Shown: positions 24,474 to 33,206, counted from the first letter of the stretch. The stretch: 64,000 nucleotides of DNA from SLRI01 sp964402505 (GCA_964402505.1 CAYOCP010000021.1:14755-78754); one strand, 5' to 3'. The notes: generated by a model from the letters alone, not told the origin. Numbers and translations are program-made.

Positions 24474-25328
24474 TTGCAGGATGGCATTCTCTCGATCCAG
24501 TCGGCCGTGGCCTACGGCCATGTCGGCAACAGCGCGGCCGTCTTCCCGCTGCAACGTCTCGGCTTCGAGGTGTGGCCGGTCAACACCGTGCTCTTCAGCA
24601 ACCACACGGGCTACGGCAACTGGCGCGGCCATGTCCTCACCGTGGAGCAGGTGCGCGACATCCTCCTGGGCGTGGAGGAGCGCGGTGCCTTCGATCGCTG
24701 CGCTGCCGTGCTCTCCGGCTATCTGGGCGATGCCGCGCTCGGCGAGGCCGTGCTCGAGACCGTGGCCCGCATCAAGCGGCTCCGCCCGGAGGCCCTCTAC
24801 GTCTGCGATCCGGTGATGGGGGACCTCGATCGCGGCTTCTTCGTGCGCGAGGGCATACCCCCTTTCTTCAGGGAGCGCGCCGTGCCGGCCGCCGATATCG
24901 TCACGCCCAACCAGTTCGAGCTCGCCTGGCTGACCGGGCGGGATCTGGTGACGTTCGCGGACGTGCTCGAGGCGGCACGGACCGCTCGCGCCATGGGACC
25001 CCGGATGGTGGTGGTGACGAGCCTGAGCCTCGCCGAGCGGCCGGGCGAGCTCGGCATGCTGGCGGAGACCGAGGCGGGAAGCTGGGTGGTCTGGACGCCC
25101 CGGCTCGACATCCGCCTGAGCGGCACGGGCGACGCCTTCACGGCACTCGTCCTCGCCCACTATCTCAGGCATCCGGGCCCGGCGCAGGCCATCGAGGCGG
25201 CGGCGAGCGCCATGTTCGCCCTCGTCGAGGCGACCAAGGCCGCCGGCCGGCGGGAGCTGGCCTTGGAGGCGGCGCAGGCGCAATGGACGGAGCCCCGCCA
25301 CCGCTTCAGGGCCGAGCCGGTTCGCTGA
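24474..25328 (+). CDS. pdxY: Pyridoxal kinase
   Basis: This 284-residue ribokinase-superfamily enzyme phosphorylates pyridoxal. It shows VAYGHVGNSAAVFPLQRLG at the N terminus, TGYGNWRG for substrate binding, YVCDPVMGD and the anion-hole motif SGTGDAFTALV with the catalytic aspartate. It starts with TTG preceded by GGAGGGA. Its last 23 bases overlap the convergent epimerase gene. Pairing with pdxH across the divergent promoter region supports the assignment. Confidence 0.93.
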   Translation: MQDGILSIQSAVAYGHVGNSAAVFPLQRLGFEVWPVNTVLFSNHTGYGNWRGHVLTVEQVRDILLGVEERGAFDRCAAVLSGYLGDAALGEAVLETVARIKRLRPEALYVCDPVMGDLDRGFFVREGIPPFFRERAVPAADIVTPNQFELAWLTGRDLVTFADVLEAARTARAMGPRMVVVTSLSLAERPGELGMLAETEAGSWVVWTPRLDIRLSGTGDAFTALVLAHYLRHPGPAQAIEAAASAMFALVEATKAAGRRELALEAAQAQWTEPRHRFRAEPVR

Positions 25329-26103
25329 GGCGCGCGCCTGTCCGCCGCGCCCGGGCCAGAAGCCCGTCCCTCCCGGTGCTCGGGCCGAGGAGGCCCGAGA
25401 GCTTTCGGCAATCGAGCACGAAGCCGTCGCGCTCGGCGTGATCGGTGACCAGGAGCCGGCCCCGGCCGAACCCCTCGATCAGGGCGAGCGCCAGCCTTCC
25501 CGTCTCCAGCGCCACGCCGGAGCCGACATTGACGATGCCGCCCGGCGGCCGGCGGGCGAGGCCGGCGATCATCCGCCCGGCGCTCGCCACATCGAGGAAG
25601 TCGCGGGTGGTGAACGGGCTCATGTCGAAGGTGATGGTCGCGTCGCCGGCGAGGCCGTCGAGCATCCGGCCCATGAAGCTCGCGCGGCCCGGCTCGAAGC
25701 CGAAGATGTTGGCGAGGCGCAGCCGGGTCAGCCGGTCGCCCAGCAGCGCTGCCAGCGCCTCCTCCATGGCGAGCTTCTGCCGCCCGTAGAGATCGTTCGG
25801 ACCGAGGGCAGCCGCCTCGTCGAGCGGTGTCGCGGCCGGGGCGTAGACCTTGCGCGAGGAGAGCGTCAGGAACGGCAGGCCGCGGGCGGCCACCCGTCGC
25901 GCCAGGGCGAGCTCGACATCGTCCTCGGGCCGGTAGCCGGGCGTGCCGAGACGCGGATCGCGCCCGGCATGGACGACCGCCTCGATCCCGTCGAGAAGAT
26001 CGGGCTCCTCCAGCGCCAGATGCGCCCGCGCGCGGGCGAGGGGGCCGAGAGCCCGGACGACCTGACGGCCGATCAGCCCGCCGGCGCCGACGACGAGGAT
26101 CAT
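25306..26103 (-). CDS. NAD-dependent epimerase/dehydratase family protein (extended SDR)
   Basis: This 265-residue protein has the N-terminal nucleotide-binding motif VVGAGGLIG and an active-site YGRQK (YxxxK) near residue 130, followed by the TLSSRKVYAP-type serine region. These mark extended SDR enzymes acting on nucleotide sugars. The ATG overlaps the rnd stop as ATGA, so the two genes are coupled. It may instead be a sugar reductase of the RmlD type. The start chosen avoids 69 low-complexity residues upstream. Confidence 0.8.
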   Translation of the reverse strand: MILVVGAGGLIGRQVVRALGPLARARAHLALEEPDLLDGIEAVVHAGRDPRLGTPGYRPEDDVELALARRVAARGLPFLTLSSRKVYAPAATPLDEAAALGPNDLYGRQKLAMEEALAALLGDRLTRLRLANIFGFEPGRASFMGRMLDGLAGDATITFDMSPFTTRDFLDVASAGRMIAGLARRPPGGIVNVGSGVALETGRLALALIEGFGRGRLLVTDHAERDGFVLDCRKLSGLLGPSTGRDGLLARARRTGARLSEPARP

Positions 26104-27251
26104 GGCTCCGGCGGCTCGATCAGCACGATCCGCCGATCCCGCACGGCGAGCCCGATCCGTCCGGCCTTGAGATCGAGGGCGCGGGCGCCGAAGAGCTCGC
26201 GGCGCCAGCCCTTGAGGGCCGGGATGTCGGCCGCGTCGTCGAGCGCCAGCTCCTCGAGCTCGGCGCTCGTCGCGATCAGCCGCTGCGCCACGTCGCTCTC
26301 CTCGGCACACTGCTTGAGCAGCACCCGGAGCAGGTCGACCGTGGGCCCGATTCCCTTGGCTGGCGGCCTGGGCTGCGGCAGGTGCGGCAGGCCCTCCTCG
26401 GGCCGCGCCCGCACGGCGGCGATCACCTCCAGAACCTCACGCATGCTCTCGCGGTCGAGATTGATCCGGTCCAGCCGCCGCAGCGCCTCGAGGTCGCTCG
26501 GCTTCTGCGCCGCCAGCTCCATCAGGAGGTCGTCCCTGACGATCCGGTTGCGGGGCACGTCGCGCGCCTGCGCCTTCCGCTCGCGCCAGGCGGCGAGCTC
26601 CTGGACGAGGGCGATGAAGCGCGGCTCGCGCGAGCGGACCTTGAGCCTTTTCCAGGCATCCTCGGGCTCGGTCACGTAGAGGCTCGGCACCGTCAGCCCG
26701 GCCGTCTCCTCCGCCACCCAGTCGAGCCGGCCCGCCTGCTCGATCCGGCTCCGGAGCTTCTCGTAGATCGTCCGGAGATGGGTGACGTCCGAGAGCGCGT
26801 AGGCGAGCTGCGCTTGGGAGAGCGGCCGGCGGCTCCAGTCGGTGAAGCGCGAGCTCTTGTCGAGCCTGGCCTTGGCGAGGCGGTTGACCAGGGTCTCGTA
26901 GGCCACCTCCTCGCCGAAGCCGCAGACCATGGCGGCGACCTGGGTGTCGAAGACCGGCTCGGGCATGCCGCCCTGCATCATCCGGCTGAAGATCTCGAGA
27001 TCCTGCCGGCAGGCATGGAAGACCTTGAGCACGTCCGGATCCGCCAGCAGCCCGAGCAAGGGCGCGAGATCGATGCCGGGGGCCAGCGCATCGACGGCGA
27101 CCGCCTCCGACCCGCCGGCGAGCTGGACGAGACAGAGCTTCGCCCAATAGGTGCGCTCGCGCATGAACTCCGTGTCGATGGTGACGAAAGGCTCGCGCCG
27201 CAGACGCTCGACGACCGCCAGGAGCTCGTTCGTTTCGGTGATCAGGGTCAT
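26100..27251 (-). CDS. rnd: Ribonuclease D
   Basis: This 383-residue 3'-5' exoribonuclease trims tRNA precursors. The DEDDy catalytic motifs are visible: FVTIDTEFMRE near residue 22, the second acidic motif near FHACRQDLEIF, and LAYALSDVTHL near the end of the nuclease domain. A C-terminal HRDC domain occupies about residues 205-290. It heads a short operon with the epimerase gene and is divergent from aspS across 126 bp. Confidence 0.94.
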   Translation of the reverse strand: MTLITETNELLAVVERLRREPFVTIDTEFMRERTYWAKLCLVQLAGGSEAVAVDALAPGIDLAPLLGLLADPDVLKVFHACRQDLEIFSRMMQGGMPEPVFDTQVAAMVCGFGEEVAYETLVNRLAKARLDKSSRFTDWSRRPLSQAQLAYALSDVTHLRTIYEKLRSRIEQAGRLDWVAEETAGLTVPSLYVTEPEDAWKRLKVRSREPRFIALVQELAAWRERKAQARDVPRNRIVRDDLLMELAAQKPSDLEALRRLDRINLDRESMREVLEVIAAVRARPEEGLPHLPQPRPPAKGIGPTVDLLRVLLKQCAEESDVAQRLIATSAELEELALDDAADIPALKGWRRELFGARALDLKAGRIGLAVRDRRIVLIEPPEP

Positions 27252-27377
27252 GGGCGATCCGCGGTGGGCTCATCGGGCGGGCCGGGCTCGCCGCTTGACA
27301 CGCCGGCGAGCGTTGTGACCTTTACGCACGGCCGCGAGCCCGCAGCCTTCCTTTCATTGCAACTCGAGAGTGACGGC

Positions 27378-29195
27378 ATGCACCGTTATCGAACGCATCG
27401 CTGCGGCGAGCTTACCAGAGGCTGGGTCGGCAGCGAGGCCCGGCTGAGCGGATGGGTACACCGAAAGCGCGATCACGGCCAGTTGCTGTTCATCGATCTG
27501 CGCGACCATACCGGCATCACCCAGATCGTCTTTCAGCCGGAGCAGCCCTTCTTCGCCGAGGCCGAGGGGCTGCGGCCGGAGAGCGTGGTCACGGTCCAGG
27601 GCGAGGTCGTGGCGCGCACGGCGGACACCGTCAACCCGGAGCTCGCCACCGGCGAGATCGAGCTGGTGGCGGCGGCGCTCGAGGTCCTGTCCGTCGCCGA
27701 CACCCTGCCGCTCCAGGTCAATGCCGAGCGCGACTACCCGGAGGAGACGCGGCTCAAGTACCGCTTCCTCGACCTCCGGCGCGAGCGGATGCAGCGGCAG
27801 ATCCGCCTGAGATCGGCGATCACGGCGAGCATCCGCCGGCGGATGACCGAGGCGGGCTTCACCGAGATCCAGACCCCGATCCTGACCGCGAGCTCGCCCG
27901 AGGGTGCCCGCGACTTCCTCGTGCCGTCGCGGCTGCATCCCGGGCACTTCTACGCGCTGCCGCAGGCGCCGCAGCAGTACAAGCAGCTTCTCATGATGTC
28001 CGGCTTCGACCGCTACTTCCAGATCGCACCCTGCTTTCGCGACGAGGATGCCCGCGCCGACCGCAGCCCGGGCGAGTTCTACCAGCTCGACCTCGAGATG
28101 GCCTTCGTGACCCAGGAGGACGTCTTCGCCGCGGTCGAGCCCTTGATGCACGGCCTCTTCGAGGAGTTCTCCGACCGTCCGGTCACGCCCCTGCCGTTCC
28201 CGCGCATCGCCTATCGGGACGCGATTCGCCGCTACGGCACCGACAAGCCCGATCTCAGGAACCCGATCCTGATCGACGACGTGAGCGAGCATTTCGCGGG
28301 CTCCGGCTTCAAGGTCTTCGCCAACATCCTCGCGGGCGATCCCAGCGCCGCCGTCCGGGCCATCCCGGCACCCAGGGGCGGCAGCCGCGCCTTTTGCGAC
28401 CGCATGAACGGCTGGGCGCAGGAGCAGGGCCAGCCGGGGCTCGGCTACATCCTCTTCAGGGACGGGGAGGGGTCGGGGCCGGTCGCGAAGAACATCGGCC
28501 CCGAGCGCACCGCCGCCATCCGCGATCAGCTCGCTCTCGGCGACGGCGACGCCGTCTTCTTCATCGCCGGCCGGCCCGACCGGTTCCAGAAGTTCGCCGG
28601 GGCCGCCCGGGACCAAATCGGCCAGCAGCTCGACCTCTGCGAGAAGGACGTCTTCCGCTTCTGCTGGATCGTCGACTTTCCCATGTTCGAATGGGACGAG
28701 GAGACGAAGAGCGTCACCTTCTCGCACAACCCCTTCTCCATGCCGCAGGGCGGCATGGAGGCGCTGGAGACCAGGGACCCGCTCGATATCCTGGCCTACC
28801 AGTACGACATCGTCTGCAACGGCGTCGAGCTCTCGTCGGGCGCCATCCGCAACCATCGCCCCGACATCATGGTCAAGGCCTTCGAGCTCGCCGGCTACGA
28901 CCGGCAGGTGCTCGAGGACCGCTTCGGCGGCATGTTCAGAGCCCTCCATTTCGGTGCCCCACCGCATGGCGGCATCGCGCCCGGCCTCGACCGCATCGTC
29001 ATGCTGCTGGCCGGGACCGGGAACCTGCGCGAGATCATCGCCTTCCCGATGAACCAGCAGGCCCAGGAGCTGCTCCTGGGCGCACCCTCGCCGGTGGCCG
29101 TGAAGCAGCTCGAGGAGCTGCACCTGCAGCTCTCGCTCGCCGCCCGCGAGCGCTTGCGCCAGGAGACCGGCAAGCCCACGGTGCCTGTATCCTAG
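27378..29195 (+). CDS. aspS: Aspartate--tRNA(Asp/Asn) ligase
   Basis: This 605-residue class II synthetase has an N-terminal OB-fold anticodon-binding domain (GWVHRKRDHGQLLFIDLRD) and the catalytic motifs FRDEDARADR (motif 2) and GGIAPGLDRI (motif 3), with the bacterial GAD insertion domain between. Length matches the bacterial, often non-discriminating, type. Whether it also charges tRNA(Asn) depends on gatCAB, which is not in the window. The ATG begins MHRYRTHRCGEL, the usual family start. Confidence 0.97.
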   Translation: MHRYRTHRCGELTRGWVGSEARLSGWVHRKRDHGQLLFIDLRDHTGITQIVFQPEQPFFAEAEGLRPESVVTVQGEVVARTADTVNPELATGEIELVAAALEVLSVADTLPLQVNAERDYPEETRLKYRFLDLRRERMQRQIRLRSAITASIRRRMTEAGFTEIQTPILTASSPEGARDFLVPSRLHPGHFYALPQAPQQYKQLLMMSGFDRYFQIAPCFRDEDARADRSPGEFYQLDLEMAFVTQEDVFAAVEPLMHGLFEEFSDRPVTPLPFPRIAYRDAIRRYGTDKPDLRNPILIDDVSEHFAGSGFKVFANILAGDPSAAVRAIPAPRGGSRAFCDRMNGWAQEQGQPGLGYILFRDGEGSGPVAKNIGPERTAAIRDQLALGDGDAVFFIAGRPDRFQKFAGAARDQIGQQLDLCEKDVFRFCWIVDFPMFEWDEETKSVTFSHNPFSMPQGGMEALETRDPLDILAYQYDIVCNGVELSSGAIRNHRPDIMVKAFELAGYDRQVLEDRFGGMFRALHFGAPPHGGIAPGLDRIVMLLAGTGNLREIIAFPMNQQAQELLLGAPSPVAVKQLEELHLQLSLAARERLRQETGKPTVPVS

Positions 29196-29230
29196 AATTC
29201 CCGGAACAAGAGCGTGTCGAGGACGTGTCG

Positions 29231-31084
29231 ATGGAGCAGGAAAGGCAGAAGCCGCTGGTCGTGACGCTGCGCGAGATGCGGCCAGAGGGGGCCGCCGGCG
29301 AGGCGGTCGCCAATGACGATGGCCCCGCCGCGCCGGCTCCGGAGGCGGCGGACACGGCCGGCGCGACCTCCAGCGTCCACGAGACCCTCGATCACGCCAC
29401 CCAGGCCTGGATCTCCCGCTTCACACGCGGCCTGTCGCCGGCGGCGCTGATGGGCGCCTGGTTCGATTGGGCGACCCACATGGCCGTGGCTCCGGGCAAG
29501 CGCCTGCAACTGGCCGAGAAGGCGGCCGAGAAGACCCGCCGTCACGTCCACTACGCCATCGAATGCGCGCTCACGTCCGATCGTGCCGACTCCTGCATCG
29601 AGCCGCTGCCGCAGGACAATCGCTTCAGGGACGACGCCTGGCGAAGCTGGCCGTTCAACGCCATTCATCAAGGTTTTCTGCTGCAGCAGCAATGGTGGCA
29701 CAACGTGGTGACCGGCGTGCCGGGTGTCACCGCCCAGCACGAGCGCCAGCTCCAGTTCCTGACGCGCCAGGTCCTCGACACGGTCTCGCCGTCGAATTTT
29801 CTCTGGACCAACCCCGAGGTGCTGCGGAAGACGCGCGAGGAAAACGGGGCGAACTTGATCCGCGGCACGCGGAACCTCCTGCAGGACCTGCACAACAGGC
29901 TCGCCGGCGCCAGCCCGAAGGGCGCCGATGCCTTCCGGCCCGGCCGGGATGTCGCCGTCACCCCGGGCAAGGTCGTTCACGCCAACCGGCTGATCGAGCT
30001 CATCCAGTATTCGCCGCGCACCGAGAAGGTGCGGCCCGAGCCGATCCTCATCGTGCCGGCATGGATCATGAAATACTACATTCTCGACCTGTCGCCGCAC
30101 AATTCCATGGTGCGCTACCTGGTCGAGCAGGGGCACACCGTCTTCATGATCTCGTGGCGGAACCCCGACGCCCGGGATCGCGAGCTCACCCTCGACGACT
30201 ATCGCCGGCTCGGCATCGTCGAGGCGCTGGCGGTCATCGGCGAGATCGTCCCGAAGAGGAAGATCCAGGCGGTCGGCTATTGCCTGGGCGGCACCCTCCT
30301 CGCCATCCAGGCGGCGGCCATGGCGCGCGACGGCGACGGGCGTCTGGCCTCGCTGACCCTGCTGGCGAGCCAGGTGGACTTCACCGAGCCGGGCGAGCTG
30401 CAGCTCTTCATCGACGAGAGCCAGCTCGCCTTCCTCGACAGCGTCATGTGGCGACAGGGCTTTCTCGACACGACCCAGATGGCCGGCGCCTTCCAGATGC
30501 TGAGGTCGAACGACCTGATCTGGTCCAGGGTGGTCCACGCCTATCTGATGGGCGAGGAGCGGTCGATGATCGACCTCATGGCGTGGAACGCGGACGGCAC
30601 GCGGCTGCCCCGCGCCATGCATTCCGAGTACCTGCGCAAGCTCTACCTGAACAACGATCTCACGGAAGGGCGGTTCAGGGTGGAGGGCCGGCCCGTGCAT
30701 GTCGGCGACATCCGCGTGCCGATCCTGGCGGTCGGCACGGTCAGGGACCACGTCGCACCCTGGCGGTCGGTCTTCAAGATCGACATGCTGAGCGACACCG
30801 ACGTCACCTTTGTCCTGACCAGCGGCGGCCACAACGCGGGCATCGTGTCGGAGCCCGGACATCCGGGGCGGACCTTCCGGATCAGGAGCCGCGAGGCGAC
30901 CGATCTCCACGTCGATCCCGAGACCTGGGTCAGGGAGACGCCCGAGCGGGAAGGCTCGTGGTGGAGCGCCTGGGTGGCGTGGCTGGACGCCCGTTCGGGG
31001 CCGCCCGTGGCACCGCCGCGCCTGGGAAGCGACGACCATCCGCCCGTCGCCGATGCGCCCGGCTCCTACGTCTTCCAGAAATAG
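29231..31084 (+). CDS. phaC: Poly(3-hydroxyalkanoate) synthase (PhaC)
   Basis: This 617-residue enzyme polymerises hydroxyacyl-CoA into storage polyester. The alpha/beta hydrolase core has the lipase-like box GYCLGGT with nucleophile Cys351. The family aspartate and histidine lie in TVRDHVAPW and SGGHNAGIV. The long size without a PhaE-type partner suggests a class I synthase. An alternative GTG lies two codons upstream of the ATG. The gene follows aspS by 35 bp and converges on a small secreted protein gene. Confidence 0.93.
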   Translation: MEQERQKPLVVTLREMRPEGAAGEAVANDDGPAAPAPEAADTAGATSSVHETLDHATQAWISRFTRGLSPAALMGAWFDWATHMAVAPGKRLQLAEKAAEKTRRHVHYAIECALTSDRADSCIEPLPQDNRFRDDAWRSWPFNAIHQGFLLQQQWWHNVVTGVPGVTAQHERQLQFLTRQVLDTVSPSNFLWTNPEVLRKTREENGANLIRGTRNLLQDLHNRLAGASPKGADAFRPGRDVAVTPGKVVHANRLIELIQYSPRTEKVRPEPILIVPAWIMKYYILDLSPHNSMVRYLVEQGHTVFMISWRNPDARDRELTLDDYRRLGIVEALAVIGEIVPKRKIQAVGYCLGGTLLAIQAAAMARDGDGRLASLTLLASQVDFTEPGELQLFIDESQLAFLDSVMWRQGFLDTTQMAGAFQMLRSNDLIWSRVVHAYLMGEERSMIDLMAWNADGTRLPRAMHSEYLRKLYLNNDLTEGRFRVEGRPVHVGDIRVPILAVGTVRDHVAPWRSVFKIDMLSDTDVTFVLTSGGHNAGIVSEPGHPGRTFRIRSREATDLHVDPETWVRETPEREGSWWSAWVAWLDARSGPPVAPPRLGSDDHPPVADAPGSYVFQK

Positions 31085-31108
31085 CGACCTTCACGCCGGG
31101 GCGGCGCG

Positions 31109-31381
31109 TCAGTCGAGCTTCTCGACCGTCGCGCCGGTATCGCCCTTGAAGCGGATGCTGTAGGTGCCCTCGTCGCAGTGAAGGATCCAGGCCGCCTCGT
31201 CCGGCAGCGAGCGGTCCGGATCGGCCCGGGCGTCCTTCGGATGGGTGCATTTGTGGCCGGCATCCCGCACCGCAACCGCGATGTCGTCGGCGGCGGGCGC
31301 TCGGGCCGTCGCCGTCGCGGCCGGGACGAAACCAAGAAGGGCGAGGGCGAGGCCGACCGGGGCAGAGGGCGGGCGCATCAT
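31109..31381 (-). CDS. Small secreted protein of unknown function
   Basis: This 90-residue protein starts with a signal peptide (hydrophobic stretch around residues 8-24, then ATATARA). The mature part, about 65 residues, has two cysteines, in HKCTHP and LHCDEG, that may form a disulfide. It ends YSIRFKGDTGATVEKLD. The start has AGGAGG upstream and two consecutive ATG codons. I do not recognise a family with certainty. It converges on phaC with a 24-bp gap. Confidence 0.7.
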   Translation of the reverse strand: MMRPPSAPVGLALALLGFVPAATATARAPAADDIAVAVRDAGHKCTHPKDARADPDRSLPDEAAWILHCDEGTYSIRFKGDTGATVEKLD

Positions 31382-31479
31382 GAGGATTGCCTCCTGGCGG
31401 TTCCGGTCCCGGAGGCTATGCCGGCGCATGGCGTGTCGCAAGGCGATGTCGCTTGTATCCGGCAGCCGGAACTGCTATA

Positions 31480-31860
31480 TCCAGGGTGTTGGCATCGTCT
31501 TGCGGCGCTGCAGTCGTCGGAATCGCCGTACCCGCCGGCAGAGGTAGCGGGCAAAGCCGAAAGACCGGCACGCATGACGGCGATGCCATCGATCTGAGGC
31601 AGCCAACGAACGGGAGGGTGCGAATGTGCATGGGTGATCCACCCGCGAGTTCGTGACGACTCCGCCGCCTCGCGCCGCGGGGTCACGGTCCGGCTGATCG
31701 ACCGGAGCTTCCTTTTCCGGGCGTGGCCCGGACCGCCAGACAATTCCAGACGACCGAATGAGGCGCCAGTGCTTGCGCCTCGATGAATGGGCCGACGCTC
31801 GTCGGCCATGGCCATAGCGCCGGAAAACCCCGCCTCGAGCCCTCGTGCCGGCGGGGTTTT
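31480..31860 (+). ncRNA. Candidate structured noncoding RNA, hairpin-rich with terminator
   Basis: No convincing gene lies between 31382 and 32080. A possible promoter reads TTGTAT (31453) and TATATC (31476) with a 17-base gap. Downstream are three perfect 7-bp hairpins, at 31716-31732, 31760-31781 and 31790-31807, and an 11-bp terminator-like stem at 31824-31860. This organisation suits a structured transcript of up to 380 bases. It does not show the conserved cores of RNase P RNA, tmRNA, SRP RNA or a known riboswitch. Overlapping open frames on both strands look spurious. The strand is inferred from the T run at the end. Confidence 0.3.
31824..31860. terminator. Rho-independent-type terminator, 11-bp stem
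   Basis: The arms AAAACCCCGCC and GGCGGGGTTTT pair perfectly over 11 bp around a 15-base loop. The stem ends in TTTT on the plus strand and AAAA at its start, so it could also act on the minus strand. It lies 220 bp before the hpf-like gene and after the hairpin run, and is not adjacent to any coding stop. Confidence 0.7.
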
Positions 31861-32080
31861 CACATGATGTCGGCGAAAGTCGCGATTCGCCGCCTTCCTT
31901 TCCACCTCTTTCCACCGCCATGCCGTTTGCGAGCCGCTCCGATTGCGGCAGGCAACCTTGCGGGGCGTCCGGCTGTTTGCTCGCCCGGGCGGTTTCGCTA
32001 GTCTTCCCTTGCCGACGCCCGCCCGCCGCTTGCGACGCGGCCCGGCCACGGTCATCGACGAATCAGCAGGAAGACGCATC

Positions 32081-32650
32081 ATGCAGAAGCCCCTCGAGAT
32101 CCGCTTTCAGCAGATGGACCCATCGCCGGCGGTGGAGGCGCGGATTCGCGAGAAGGTCGAGGCGCTCGAGCGCGTGGCGCCGCGGCTGACGAGCTGTCGG
32201 GTCGTGGTCGAGAAGGAGGATCGCCATCAGACGAAGGGCAATCTCTACCGGGTGCGGCTCGATATCTCCGTGCCGGGCAAGGGCATCGCGGTGAGCCGGG
32301 CGGGGCCGCAGGATCATGCGCACGAGGACGTGTACGTGGCGATCCGCGACGCTTTCGCCGCGGCCCAGCGCCAGCTCAAGGAGCGCAGCCGCATCGTCGC
32401 CGGCACCGTCAAGCAGCGCGAGGAGCCGTTCACCGGCCGGATCATCCGCCTCTTCCCCGACGAGGGCTACGGCTTCATCGAGACGGCGGCGGGCGAGGTC
32501 TATTTCCACCGGAACAGCGTCGTCGACGGCAGTTTCGACCGGCTCGAGATCGGCGGCGAGGTGCGGCTCGAGGTGGCCGAGGACGAAAGCCCCGCAGGCT
32601 GGCAGGCAACCACGGTGCAGCCCACCGGCCGCCTGATGACGGAAGACTAG
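32081..32650 (+). CDS. HPF/RaiA-type ribosome-associated protein fused to a cold-shock domain
   Basis: This 189-residue protein has two domains. Residues 1-105 match the S30AE fold of ribosome hibernation factors (KPLEIRFQQMDPSPAVEARI at the start). Residues 120-185 form a cold-shock nucleic acid-binding domain with the RNP-like GYGFIETAAGEVYFH. It lacks the C-terminal dimerisation domain of long HPF. It likely binds the small ribosomal subunit and RNA under stress. The ATG is chosen because the S30AE domain begins directly after it. A REP-like hairpin 28 bp downstream may terminate transcription. Confidence 0.88.
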   Translation: MQKPLEIRFQQMDPSPAVEARIREKVEALERVAPRLTSCRVVVEKEDRHQTKGNLYRVRLDISVPGKGIAVSRAGPQDHAHEDVYVAIRDAFAAAQRQLKERSRIVAGTVKQREEPFTGRIIRLFPDEGYGFIETAAGEVYFHRNSVVDGSFDRLEIGGEVRLEVAEDESPAGWQATTVQPTGRLMTED

Positions 32651-32678
32651 CGAGCATCGGCCGAACCCCGCTCGACCA

Positions 32679-32727
32679 AAAAGAGTCCTGACCCCTTTTT
32701 GCGCGGTAAAGGGGTCAGGACTCTTTT
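32679..32727. repeat. Inverted pair of the AAAGGGGTCAGGACTCTTTT repeat
   Basis: The left arm (32679-32698) and right arm (32708-32727) are perfect reverse complements over 20 bp, separated by nine bases. As RNA this would be a very stable hairpin ending in a T run on both strands. It sits between the convergent hpf-like and toxin genes and could terminate both. The right arm recurs singly at 50370-50388 and, diverged, at 474-496. The arrangement resembles paired REP elements. Confidence 0.85.
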
Positions 32728-32771
32728 CTCGGAACGCCGGCGGGTGAGGGGCGGGCCGGCTGGATGGATGT

Positions 32772-33206
32772 CTAGCCCGCCCGCTCACTCAGGAGATCGA
32801 CGCGCACGAAGAGCTGCGGGTGGCCCTCGAGGCCTGCGAGCAGGTCGCCGTCGGCGGTCAGCAGCTGCAGGTTGCGGTCGACGGCGAGGGCCAGATAGAG
32901 GCAGTCCTGGATGGGCCGCCCGGTGTCGAGCGCGATCTCCAAAGCCGGTCCGGTGAGCGCCAGATCGGCCACGTAGGCGATGGGCAGAAGGTCGAGATCG
33001 GCCAGAGCCGCCGCGGCCGTGGCCCGGTCGAGCTCGCCATCGGCCACCCGCCGGGCGAGCACGCCGGCGCACTCGGCGGCGAGCCATTCCGGCGCCTGCA
33101 GCACGCAGGCGTCGACCGCGGCCAGCGCCGCCTCGCTGTCGGCCTCGGGCAGGAGGCACTTGAGCGCGATCGAGGAATCGACGACGACGCTCTGCACGGC
33201 CGTCAC
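32772..33206 (-). CDS. PIN-domain toxin, VapC/FitB family
   Basis: This 144-residue PIN-domain protein should act as a metal-dependent ribonuclease. The four acidic positions are visible in VVDSSIALK, APEWLAAECAGVL, PIQDCLYLALA and LLTADGDLL. The GTG start overlaps the antitoxin stop by GTGA. Together the two genes form a complete type II module. It lies between the inverted repeat at 32679-32727 and the ATP synthase operon. The cellular target is unknown. Confidence 0.88.
   Translation of the reverse strand: MTAVQSVVVDSSIALKCLLPEADSEAALAAVDACVLQAPEWLAAECAGVLARRVADGELDRATAAAALADLDLLPIAYVADLALTGPALEIALDTGRPIQDCLYLALAVDRNLQLLTADGDLLAGLEGHPQLFVRVDLLSERAG

Noticed and set aside
27452..29230. Extended reading frame that would make phaC a 1210-residue protein
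   Set aside because: This part is an out-of-frame shadow of aspS. The PHA synthase begins at its own ATG at 29231.
31548..31582. Resemblance of GGGCAAAGCCGAAAGACCGGCACGC to the c-di-GMP-I riboswitch core
   Set aside because: The GAAA is not closed by a proper stem as in that class, the ACGCAAAGC element is changed, and no gene follows within a normal distance.
31700..31745. 4.5S RNA-like GGAAAAGGAAGC on the minus strand
   Set aside because: The match to the SRP RNA core is partial, and the flanking stems do not form the required hairpin.
31378..32082. 234-codon minus-strand open frame across the gap before the hpf-like gene
   Set aside because: Its composition is typical of antisense GC-rich frames. 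It runs through the perfect hairpins and terminator and has no recognisable domain.
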